A stretch of DNA of 64,000 bases from Diplonema japonicum. Taxonomy: Eukaryota > Euglenozoa > Diplonemea > Diplonemida > Diplonemidae. This document shows, one piece after another, positions 1 through 12,754 of the stretch (positions are counted from its first letter, which is position 1; every line of letters starts with the position of its first letter). Both the position numbers and the translations under genes were made by a program. The stretch lies in assembly GCA_964019335.1 (NCBI GenBank), contig OZ025649.1, positions 620,001-684,000 of the forward strand, given 5' to 3'. The notes below the pieces were generated by a model. That model was not told where the DNA came from. It did not search any database and worked only from the letters and a program-made list of their open reading frames with translations.

Positions 1-1
1 C

Positions 2-3000
2 GTGCAATCCGTGGCTGCAACAGCAAATGCGTTTGCTGCACTTAAGAATGATGGTACTGTCGTAGCGTGGGGCACTGCTGCTGGTGGAGGCGATGCGTCT
101 GCTGTTGCACAGCAGCTCAGGAATGTCAAGACCTTGTTCACCACAGAAGGGGCTTTCGCTGCATTGACGTTCGATAACCGTGTGGTGACGTGGGGAGGAC
201 CCGGTGGGGACTCCGCTCAGGTACAGCCCCTTACGAACGTGAACGCTATTTACAGCACTGACTCTGCCTTTGCTGCCGTGAGAAACGATGGAACTGTCTC
301 TGCTTGGGGATCCCCTGGTTATGGGGGCAGTATCCCAGCCAGCACTGCTCCGCTCTTGGTGGGCGTTACGTCCATTGTAGGTACATCACGGGCATTTGCT
401 GCATCGCGATCGGATGGTGTGGTCGTGACGTGGGGGGATGTGCTTGCGGGAGGCGACCCTGGCATCATCAACACCCAGCTGCTCACACCCATCGGGTCTG
501 CCAGGTCAGTGGCATCAACGAACACAGCATTTGCTGCCTTTAGTTCTGTTCTTCCCTCGAATGGGTGTAACATTCTAACCTGCAACGGGAACCACATTTC
601 GTACAGTCAGACTGGCAGCGTTTGCACGTGTGTCTGCAAGCCAAACTACTCTGGTGCTTTCTGTGACTCATGCGCACCTGGGTATCTCAACTACCCTATT
701 TGTGCAGGAAATGTCATCACCCCGACGCCGTGGTTTTCACCTTCCTATTCTCCGTTGCCACAGACCCCTCTGCCTTCGCAGCTGCCACTGCCCACCCCGC
801 CGCCTACGTCGTGCTTGATATGGACGGACTGCAACGGGCACGCCTCGTCTGTGACGGACAACCCGTTAGGCCCGGGTTGCATCTGCCAGTGTTACAACAA
901 CTACGGGGGTGCTAAGTGCAACACATGTGCCACTGGGTACGTTGACTACCCTGCTTGTGCTCAGGGCATCTGGGTACTCGTCAGCGAAACTCGTGCATGC
1001 TACATGAACAGCGAAGACTCGCAACCCGTGTACGGCTCGACAACGGATCTGCTCCCTTCGCTGTTGGCATGTCAGCAATCGTGTTCAGAGAGGAACTGGT
1101 GTGCTGCTGTGGATTGGTACCGCACCACGCAGGTTTGCAGGATGTACAGCGATTCGTGTGCAGATCCTAAAGACCCGTTTGATGGCGCTTCTCACTGGAG
1201 GCTTGTGTCTCCTTCAGCAGTGACCACACCAGTCCCAACGGATATCCAAACCCCCTCCCCTGCAGGGTGCCCGTGGGTATCGCCCACAGGCAGGCATGAC
1301 GAGTACGACTGTAGTGATGGGACCACCTGCAATCTTGTGATTGAGGGGACCAATTGCTGTTCAAACAGGAGGGGTCGCCTGAGGTGCCCCGACAACCTTC
1401 CAGTGATGTGCTCTGCAGTTGATGCTGACTGTGATAATGACTATTGCTGCGTCACTACGGCACCGGAGTGTGCCTCCAATGGAGGTCCCCGTCCATGCAC
1501 TAACATGGATGTAACTCCATGCGGTTTGAGCAGAGAAGGAGGAGACGGCAAGGTGTGGACGGGCTCCAGCAGCGTTGATGCCCCTCCTCTGACAGGCATC
1601 AGTGGGGTATACGCCAACAGTGCAGCATATGCTGCTGTCACGACAAGCGGTTCTGTCATCACATGGGGTGCGGACTACGCAGGAGGCGACTCAGGGCTTG
1701 TTGCCAATGATCTCCGTTCTGGTGTGGTCAAGGTCTTCAGCACCGACAGGGCGTTTGCTGCATTAACAGACATCGGCCGTGTCATCACGTGGGGTGACAA
1801 TGGTCTGGGGCAGAACTCTGATCCTGTCATGAGCCTCCTCCAAAGGGATGTGAAGACGATCTACTCAACTGACAATGCGTTTGCTGCTTTGAAGCTCAAT
1901 GGCGGTGTTGTTACCTGGGGGCACAAGTACTACGGTGCCGACTCCTCGACAGTCGCTTCACTCCTGGCATCTGGTGTGGAACGTATCTTCTCCACAAATG
2001 AAGCCTTTGCTGCACTCAAGTTAGACGGCTCTGTAGTGACATGGGGTGCACCCCACCAAGGTGGTGGGAATTCGAACAATGTGGGACCTTTGCTTGGCAC
2101 CTCGCCAGGGGTGCGTGCAGTCTATGCCGCTGACTCCGCCTTCGCAGCGTTGCGAAAAGACGGCTCTGTGGTAACATGGGGGTACAACACCCGAGGGGGC
2201 GACAGCTCGACGGTGGCGGCATACCTCCTGAGAGATGTCGTTTCTATCTTTTCAACGGGAATGGCCTTTGCTGCCATCAAATCGAACAGGTCAGTGGTGG
2301 TGTGGGGCGAGGCAGCTGCAGGGGGCGACTCGAGTACGGTGAGCGCTTCGATCAGCAATAGCGTGGAGAAGATATTCAGCACCACCTCGTCATTTGCAGC
2401 TGTACTGTCTAACGGCCGCGTGGTCACATGGGGCGACGACCAGACAGGGGGCAGACCGGGGGTGCAGCAGGCTTCTCTTCTCACGAACGTGCAAACCATT
2501 GCGTCGACTGACAGGGCCTTTGCAGCCTTGCGTGCAGATGGAACAGTGGTACCATGGGGGGACGCAGGTTTTGGGGGTGACGGCACTGGCGTCGATCTGA
2601 CGAACATCAAGGTTGTGTACTCGAACCAAAAGGAGTTTGCGGCTGTGAGGACAAATGGAAAGGTTGTTGTGTGGAGCAGCACTCAAGGCTCTGGCACTAC
2701 AGACTATGTTGATTGCCAAGCTGCTATGAAGGATGTCACTGCTTACAACTACGGACTTGGCGTGCGCAGCGTTGTTTCAACTGCAAACAGTTTTGCGTTC
2801 CTTACTGAGTCACCTGCCACCCCCGCACCGACGAAAACCCCTGAGCCAGCCGCGACACCAACACCAGCAGTCTCTGTTTATCAACCAGTAGCAATCTGGG
2901 GCGACCCCCTTGCTGGTGGGTTGTACGACAAGGCGTCAGAACTTACGTGTGGAACCATTTATTCTACACTCCGTGCTTTTGCGGCAATCAAAGCCGACGG

Positions 3001-6000
3001 CAGCGTCGTGACGTGGGGCGACCCCGGCTATGGCGGTGACTCGACAACGGTGACACTGCGCCTCCAAGGAGGCATCGATGCCTTATTCTCAACAGACAGG
3101 GCCTTTGCTGCTGTTAGCGAGAACGGGTCTGTTGTTGTGTGGGGTGACCAAGGCTATGGAGGGTTAACTGAGCCCCTTGTGACAGTGAAGCTTATATCAG
3201 GAGTAAAGACCATCTACTCGACCCAGCTGTCGTTTGCTGCTGTGAAGGACGATGGCAGCGTTGTGACGTGGGGCGACCCCTACTACGGGGGTACCTCTAC
3301 TGCTGTGGCACCGTTTCTCGCATCCGGCGTGGTGGGGATCTACAACACCGACCAGGCTTTTGCAGCCCTGAAGCAAGACGGGTCTGTCGTGACTTGGGGT
3401 GCCGGCTTTTCTGGTGCCGACTCCCAGCTGGTTCGGCAGGACCTGCAGTCTGGGGTGCAGTCAATCTACAAGACATACTCTGCCTTCGCAGCACTGAAGA
3501 CAGGTGGCTCTGTGGTTACATGGGGGTATCCCGGCAGGGGCGGTGACTCTACTACTGTAGCCTCGCAGCTGCTTGCAAGCGTTCAAGCAATTGCAAGTAC
3601 GGAGATGGCATTTGCAGCGTTGAAGAAGCAACAGGGCTCTCAGACTGCTGGGACTGTGGTAGTGTGGGGTGACGCCGGGTACGGCGGTGACGCCTCTACA
3701 GTTGCAGGCTTGTTATCATCTGGCGTGCGTGCTGTGTATTCGACTGAACGTGCATTTGCAGCTGTCAAAACAGACGGATCCGTCGTGGCGTGGGGCAACA
3801 CATCGTACGGAGGTTCCCATGCACAAGTGTCGTCGCAGTTGAAGGGTATCGTAGAGATCTATTCAACCGAGCGTGCATTTGCGGCTCTGTTGGACACCGG
3901 GAGAGTGGTGACGTGGGGCGACTCTGGATACGGTGGCACCTGGAGCGCTTCTGCAGCAGGACTCAACGACGTACGTGTGCTGTACTCAACAAACCGAGCT
4001 TTTGCTGCCCTCAAAGGAGATGGATCGGTGAGCTCTTGGGGAAACACCGAGTTTGGTGGCGACGTGGGAGCTACGCAGTCCCTTCTCCTACAAGGGCAAA
4101 AAGCTGTGTACTCAACAGAAGCTGCTTTTGCCGCCTTGGTGCCCTGTGAACTAGGTTCGAAACTGCGCCCTGTGGGTCAAGGCGCGTGCCTAGACTCAAT
4201 GGGAAGGAGGTACGGCGAGTTGAAGAGCGATGTGGACAACAGAGCTGGCTGCTTACAGATATTGCTCCAGTTCAGTCCGCCTGCACGAGGTGCAACGTGG
4301 TGGCCACCTCAGAACGGACTCGGTGGATGCTATGTTGCCGTGGACAATGGCACAACGATCGTAGGGGGGCAGTGGAACGACAGATTTTCATTTGACACAA
4401 CTCCTTCGAACAGTCAGTCAGACCCGCGTGACGCCCGAGGGCAGGTAGCCAGCTCGGATGGGCAACCCGCAATGGAGTGCATTGCCGCAGACGATGTCGC
4501 CTTCGTTCCTACGCCGCCTCCGGGCACCGCAGCCCCTCCTGCACCTCCTACAGCTTCTCCCCCTGTTCAGATCCAGTCGTGGGTCCTTGTAAAGGACGGT
4601 GCTGCATGTGAACGTAACAATGAAGGGATCCAACCCTCGCAGCACAACTTCCCTTTGGCGTCATTAGACAGCTGCAGAAAGAGCTGCGAAATCACCCCAG
4701 GGTGTGTAGCAGTTGACTTCTATGAGACTGGGTGGTGCAACCTGTATGATAGAGCATGCAGTGATCCGCAGGACTTTAAAGAGGGCTCTGAGTCATGGAA
4801 GAGGGTGACCGGGACAGGTCCTGGAATGGCCGTGGTTACCTGGGGAGACTCATCCACGGGGGGCAACAGTGCAACTGTGGCATCGTTGCTGCAGAGCGGC
4901 GTAACTGCTGCCTACGGCAATGATATGGCTTTCGCAGCATTGAAATCAGATGGTACTGTAGTGACGTGGGGGGGTGTGGCTGCAGGCGGAGATTCGACAA
5001 CTGTCGAGTCGGTGCTCAGGCTGGACTCCACTGACAGCATTGTTAGCATAGAGAAGAGCGATACTGCGTTTGCTGTGCTTTCAAAAAGCGGGAAGGTCAC
5101 TGCGTGGGGTAGCAGCTCCACAGGAGGCTCTACGAGCACGGTCAGTAGCTTGATCATGTCAAATGTTGCTGGCTTGTATTCATCTAACCGAGCCTTCGCA
5201 ACAGTAACTCCCACGGGTATCGTGGCTTGGGGTGACGCTCAGGCTGGTGGTGACGCGACGACAGTAGCAAGCCTCGTGACTGGAGTGGACACCGTCCAGT
5301 CCACGTCGGCGGCCTTTGCAGCCCTCACACCGGATGACCGCGTTGTGACGTGGGGCGCCGCCAACAGTGGTGGCGACTCGTCTTCTGTAGCTGTGCAGCT
5401 CTCCATCACTACACGCAAGGTGCGCACCTTGTACTCCAACGACGGTGCCTTTGCCGCCCTTCGTGACGACGGGTCGGTTGTAACCTGGGGCGACGCTGGT
5501 AGTGGAGGTGACATGTCAACAGTGGCCTCTCTTCTCTCGTCTGGCGTTCTGAACATCTACAACACCGACACAGCCTTTACAGCCCTTAAGGCAGACGGTA
5601 GTGTTGTTTCGTGGGGCAATGTAAATGGCGGGGGCGCGGCACCTGTGACTGCAACCAACGTGCGTTTCATCTCGAATACCAAAAGCGCCTTTGCGGCACT
5701 ACAAACAAATGGCAACATTGTGACTTGGGGAGAGATTGCCACTGGCGGAAACAGGACGTCTACCACAGGGGGCGTGCAGCACATTGTAGGGGCTAAGCGC
5801 ACGTTTGCTGCCATTCTGTCAGATGGAAGGGTGGAAGTGTGGGGGGACCCGCAGACTGGTGGTGTCTTGCCTGTACAGCTCACTACAGTGCCCGTTGGCT
5901 TGGTAGCGGCAACGTCAGCAGCGTTCGTTGCCCTGAAGAGCGGAGGTGGCGCAGTTGCATGGGGTGACCAGCTTGCAGGTGGGAATGTCAACCCAGTTGC

Positions 6001-6060
6001 ATCACAGCTGCTCAATGTAGCGTCAGTCAGCTCCACCACCAGGTCATTTGCTGCCTTGGT
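2..6060 (+). repeat. Degenerate protein-coding repeats, RCC1-like, four blocks
   Basis: Units of roughly 126-135 nt encode the pattern STDRAFAALK-DGSVVTWGD. Blocks hold about 9-10 units each (the first is cut by the window edge) and are separated by Cys-rich modules. Units are diverged at nucleotide level, so this is an old array kept by selection rather than a recent satellite. Confidence 0.85.
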
Positions 6061-8243
6061 GCCTACACTTGAAGTTCTCCCCCCAATCCCACCAAGCACG
6101 GGTTTGGATACCTGCGACGAGACGCAGTGGATCGTCTCCCCTACAAAGAGGTGCATCAGCGGGCAGGACGCTGTGGGCTTTAACTGCGATCAAGTTGAAT
6201 CAGGCAGTGTCGTCGACAGGTTCTACTGTGCATACAGACCGTCTGGAAGTGGGTTTGTGTGTGCCAGATGCCCTGTGGTCATTCAGACACCCACACCTGC
6301 CACTACAGCAGCACCTGGAGTCGACACCAGCACCAACGGAGCGTCGCACAAGGTCATTGTGTGTGGGGACCTGACCATCAATGTGGAGAAAAAGGGCACT
6401 TCGGACTTCACGCAAACGATCACGTGCCCGTCGGGGGGGCAGATCGAGATCGAAGCAGCTGTTTGGGGGCGACAAACCTGCGAAGGGTCTTTCTGCATGG
6501 GCAACATCGGAGTGTGCCCCACAGCGGTCCCGTGCACAATGGATGCTTTGCAAATTTTCAAAAATCTGTGCGACGGGAGGAGTGCATGCAACCTGGACAC
6601 AACGGCGCCAGGGCTGATCGACCCGTGCGGTCCGGGAGTACCGAAGTTCCTTGACATTCGGTACACGTGCAATGCTTTTATTTGTGAAAAGGAAAGCACT
6701 GTCGAGTGGGGCAGGTCGACGGGGCAGGTCGCTGACGTGATTCACGAGCTTAACTGCGGTGCTGACTCACAGATCGTCATTGACGCTGCCGTGTTCGGAA
6801 GGACCACCTGCTTTGCTCACGTTTGCTACGCCTCCCCTGGCAGCAATTGTGCCACAACTTCATGCAGCGCCAACGCGACTAGCATCGCCCGCAACACGTG
6901 TGATGGAAAGTCCACTTGCACGCTGCAAGCATCCTCACAGGTCTATGGCGACCCGTGCCCTGGGGAGAACAAGTACCTCGATGTGAAGTACACCTGCCAA
7001 GGAACCGCCAGCACTGACCCTGCACCAGCACATGCCGCCTGCAAGAACATCAACGGTGACTACTATAAAGCATTCAAAAAAGGAGGCGTGACACGGGCAG
7101 AGTGTGTTTCAATGCTGAGGGTGCTGCGTCCGCCTGCAAGGTCGGCTATGTTCGGGAACACTGCCTGCTACATTATGGTAGACAGCAACGTCGTAAGCCT
7201 ACCTGAGGTGGTGTGGGACGCAGCAGGGTCGATGGACCAGCTTAGCGACAAGGAATGCATAAGGATACAACAAGGCTCCGCAATGACACCAGCACCACCC
7301 ACAACACCTGGCACGGGTGCTCCTTCTTCTAATGGAACAGGGTTGTGTGGACAGCTGGCAAAGCCGCTCCGTGTGTGCGTAGACACCACCAACGGGTACT
7401 GGTGCGATGGGAAGTGTTGCTGTGAGGAGCAACGCGAATGGCGCTGCAACCCTGCCACAGGACAATGTGTGTATCAGTTCCAAGGCTCTCCAGACACACC
7501 TCTTCCTGGGGCGGGACCGGGGACCGTAACAGTTTCTCCCCTGCCGGGTGTCACACCCGGAGGACAGTCACCGCCGGCAGGTGGCAGCACATTCCCTCCC
7601 GACCCGACTACGGCAGGTGATAAGGGGACGAGCTCAGATGACTCGGGCATGCCTACTTGGGTCATCATTCTCATTGTCGTGCTTGTGGTGCTGTGCCTGT
7701 GCTGTGCCATCATTGCGTACGCTTGCGGCAGAAGGAACTCCAAGAGACACGCTAGCTCAGATGTCAAGTATGCTTACTTTTGTTTTGATGTTAACACTAC
7801 ACAGGGAGCCCTTGGTGCTTGACTACGCCAACACCAACAAACGTCGCCAGCCGCAACACCAGTACGAAGAAGACACTGGACACGAGATGTATGAAGCACC
7901 TCCTAGGGGGTACGGGGACTTGGACCCCTTCGAGAGAGAGAGGGAAAATGGTGGTGGGTTTTTCTTTGATGATGATGAACAGTCTCCCGATGCAGGGGCG
8001 GGAAGGGGCAACGGTGGTGCTGGAAGGAATTTTAGGCAGGGGAGAGTGCAACACCCACAGACACCTGACATAGATCCTTTTGATGGTCTACCCCCCCCTC
8101 CAGAGCACAGGGCATCTCCTGGTATAGACAGCCCAGGGCCTCCTGTAGGAAATCAGCCAGGAGCTAGCGAGTCACCGAAGAGCTTCAGGGGGCTGGAGAG
8201 GAACTACCCGTCTAGTGCTCCACGATCGAGGTATGACTGGTGA
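2..8243 (+). CDS. Giant type I membrane protein with RCC1-like ring blocks, EGF, PAN and SUEL-lectin modules (5' partial)
   Basis: The frame is open from the left edge, so the N-terminus is missing. Exons are <2-7767 and 7805-8243, giving at least 2734 residues. About 33 degenerate repeats of 42-45 residues with the core AFAALK-DGSVVTWGD--GGDS form four blocks (nt 2-545, 1550-2820, 2880-4140, 4830-6060). Between them lie two EGF-like segments (nt 560-960), two PAN/apple-like modules (966-1205 and 4578-4808), a Cys-rich module (1268-1470) and an unnamed domain present twice (4141-4490 and 7030-7280). Two SUEL-type galactose-binding lectin domains (6350-6670 and 6680-7000) end in the typical C-G/DPC...KYLDV-Y-C pattern. 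A Pro/Thr stalk precedes one membrane helix (7652-7725) and a cytoplasmic tail rich in Pro, Gly and Asp. It is probably a cell-surface adhesion or recognition protein; the ligand is unknown. Domain names rest on motif reading. Confidence 0.85.
7768..7804 (+). other. Spliceosomal intron, 37 nt, phase 2
   Basis: The donor is gtatgc and the acceptor acacag. Unspliced, the frame stops at 7822 soon after the membrane helix. Splicing joins codon aa|g and opens a further 145-codon cytoplasmic tail ending at 8243. The codon character continues across the junction. Confidence 0.85.
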
Positions 8244-8958
8244 TACTTTTTTTTTCCACAACAACCATAGGATACAAGACAAGGCAGCAATCGTGGTTTA
8301 ATGATGTCTTCCCCCCTGCTAACACTTGGGGGTTTTTTTATTTTTATTTTTTTTTTTATATTAGTAGTAGGTGTTTACAAAGGAACCGGACCCAGTCTGC
8401 TTTTCCCTCTTCCCCACCCCTCACCTTGTCCCTTCGCAGGACGGGTTAGATTTCGTTGTGTTTCAAAAGAAAAAGGTTTTTTTTTGTTCTCTTATTGTTA
8501 GCCAACATTTTTTGTTTATTCGCCTCCTTCTTTTATTCTCTTCATTGAATTATTTTACCTCTAGTACCACTATGAAAGAAGGAAGAACAATTACGGCAAT
8601 ATGTGTCAAACAGGTATTTAAAAAAAAAAAAAAAGGAAAAAGGAGGAAAGAAAAAAGAAAGAAAAAAAGCAAACAACGCCCATTTGTCTGGGATTGGAAA
8701 CGCTGGGAAAGATAAAAAAAAAGGGAGGGGGAAAGAGGGAGAAGAAAAGAAAATGAAAAAAGACACGATCGAAAAAAAAACCCCCCCTCCTACCCCCCTT
8801 ACGTGGTTACGTTCAGGTTGCTTTTTGTTTTTTTTGTTTTTTTTCTTCTTTCTCCTCCCCCCCCCTCCCCCGCGTAGTTAATAGATATACCATTTTTTTT
8901 TTGTAATAATACAACACGCTACAAAACACACATAAAAAGGGGGAGGGGAAAAAAGAAT
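8244..8958. other. Intergenic region with low-complexity DNA
   Basis: It contains poly-T, A-rich purine stretches and C-runs and no convincing coding segment. The T/C tract before 8877 is the likely splice-acceptor signal of the next gene. Confidence 0.7.
8819..8877 (+). promoter_or_regulatory. Putative trans-splice acceptor: polypyrimidine tract ending in TAG
   Basis: A 55-nt, almost pure T/C run ends in cgcgtag, 82 nt before the ATG at 8959. This is the layout of euglenozoan spliced-leader acceptor sites. No RNA evidence is available. Confidence 0.5.
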
Positions 8959-9699
8959 ATGGAAACCCATACAACCCCAATAGCCCAGAGGAGGAATAAA
9001 GTCCCGGGCTCAGCGAATAGCAGCAAAGCAACTGTAGAGCGGAAGCTTGACGAACTCGTAGGAGAAGTCCAATCTATCAAAGCAGGGTTGGGAGAAGTGA
9101 AGACTCTACCAGCACCGGCGGGTTCGCCTTTAAGGAACAGCAGATGGGTATCATCAATGGAAGGAAGCGTGGGTTACGTACAACCACCGAGGGTTGTGGA
9201 ACTGGTGGTAACAAAGACACCGAAGAAGGACTGCGAGTGTGAAACAGAAAAAGTGGAAGAGTGTGTGGACATAGGCGTAGGGACGGAGGAACAAATGGAC
9301 CATAAGAAAAAGAAGAAGAAACGAGAGGAACGTCAGCATGACGTAGATGAGGAGGGTGAGCCATATGAAGCACCTATCCCCCTCCCACCCCCCCGCAATC
9401 TTACCGCTGACGATATAGATCACACTGTCACTGTCCACATCAAGCCCTCACCAGATGGTTTGCTTGGGTTAGAACTTCGAGAGGCGGATATGTCGCTTAT
9501 AGGCGTCTCGCCTTTTGTTGCCCGGCAGCCTTGTAAGGTAGAAACACTTGTTGGGTGGACCCTCACTCAAGTCAATGGAAACCCTGTGTCATCTGTGGAG
9601 GAGGTTCCCCCTCTCGTCGTCCCAAACCAGACCACCACTGCTAAGTTCCAGCTGAATGATTTGGAATTTGTCCCTCCCGAGCACGACCGACAGGTATAG
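8959..9699 (+). CDS. Hypothetical protein with a C-terminal PDZ-like segment
   Basis: This is a 246-residue protein. Residues 20-50 are predicted helical (KATVERKLDELVGEVQSIKA). Residues 95-130 are strongly charged, with a seven-residue Lys run. Residues ~155-235 look PDZ-like: a GLLGLELRE strand, then a hydrophobic GWTLTQVNGNPVSSVEEV stretch typical of the PDZ second half. No signal peptide or membrane segment is seen. The last codons read CAG GTA TAG, which also fits a donor site; splicing 9694-9738 would replace the final Val with six other residues and end at 9759. Function unknown; a scaffold or adaptor role is inferred from the PDZ-like part only. Confidence 0.7.
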   Translation: METHTTPIAQRRNKVPGSANSSKATVERKLDELVGEVQSIKAGLGEVKTLPAPAGSPLRNSRWVSSMEGSVGYVQPPRVVELVVTKTPKKDCECETEKVEECVDIGVGTEEQMDHKKKKKKREERQHDVDEEGEPYEAPIPLPPPRNLTADDIDHTVTVHIKPSPDGLLGLELREADMSLIGVSPFVARQPCKVETLVGWTLTQVNGNPVSSVEEVPPLVVPNQTTTAKFQLNDLEFVPPEHDRQV

Positions 9700-9738
9700 A
9701 TTTTCAAAGAAAAAGAAAAGAAAAAAAACCCCTCACAG
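9694..9738 (+). other. Possible short intron at the 3' end of the PDZ-like gene
   Basis: The donor gtatag follows CAG and the acceptor is cctcacag, giving 45 nt, within the size range of the other introns. Splicing changes only the last few residues, so the coding evidence is weak. Confidence 0.35.
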
Positions 9739-9759
9739 CAATGCTGTACTGTGATGTAA

Positions 9760-12350
<2,591 letters not shown>

Positions 12351-12481
12351 GCGGGTAGTAGAACCACTGCTTTTTTTAAATCGTTTTCTCTTTTTCTTGC
12401 TAGCTGGTGAACGTGAAAACGTGAACCTTCTAGTTTTTTTCTTCTTTTTTTCCCCACCAAAAGAGGAGAAACCGATAGATG

Positions 12482-12530
12482 CAGGTAGTGGATGAGAATA
12501 AGGGGTCTCACAAAGACTTTCTTTGACTCG
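12482..12530 (+). repeat. Dispersed repeat family C, copy 1
   Basis: See 55828-55872. This copy lies between alpha-tubulin and TSR1, so it is part of one of their UTRs. Confidence 0.55.
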
Positions 12531-12676
12531 CACATTATTTTATTTTATTTGCAAGAATGAAAACAAAGAAGAACGTAAAACACGGCCTCCTTTTTGCCCC
12601 TCCCTTCCCTGTTGTCCCTTGTAACCACATCATTCCTCACGTGGAGCTTCCCCCTTCACGTGTCCCATTCCCACCC

Positions 12677-12711
12677 AGTTTATTTTTTTTATATTTTGAT
12701 TGTCTTTCAAG
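12677..12711 (+). promoter_or_regulatory. Putative trans-splice acceptor tract of TSR1
   Basis: The run tttattttttttatattttg continues to ctttcaag, 44 nt upstream of the ATG at 12755; a second AG (gtgcag) follows at once. The placement fits an SL-addition site. Confidence 0.45.
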
Positions 12712-12754
12712 CACTGTGCAGTTCAAAGAAAAACGAAGGGAGGGGGGTATCAAT

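Larger units (their letters stand above)
12351..12754. other. Intergenic region between alpha-tubulin and TSR1
   Basis: It holds the tubulin 3' UTR, a ~45-nt segment (12482-12530) that recurs at 55828-55872, and a T-rich tract (12677-12711) ending in AG before the TSR1 start. Confidence 0.6.
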
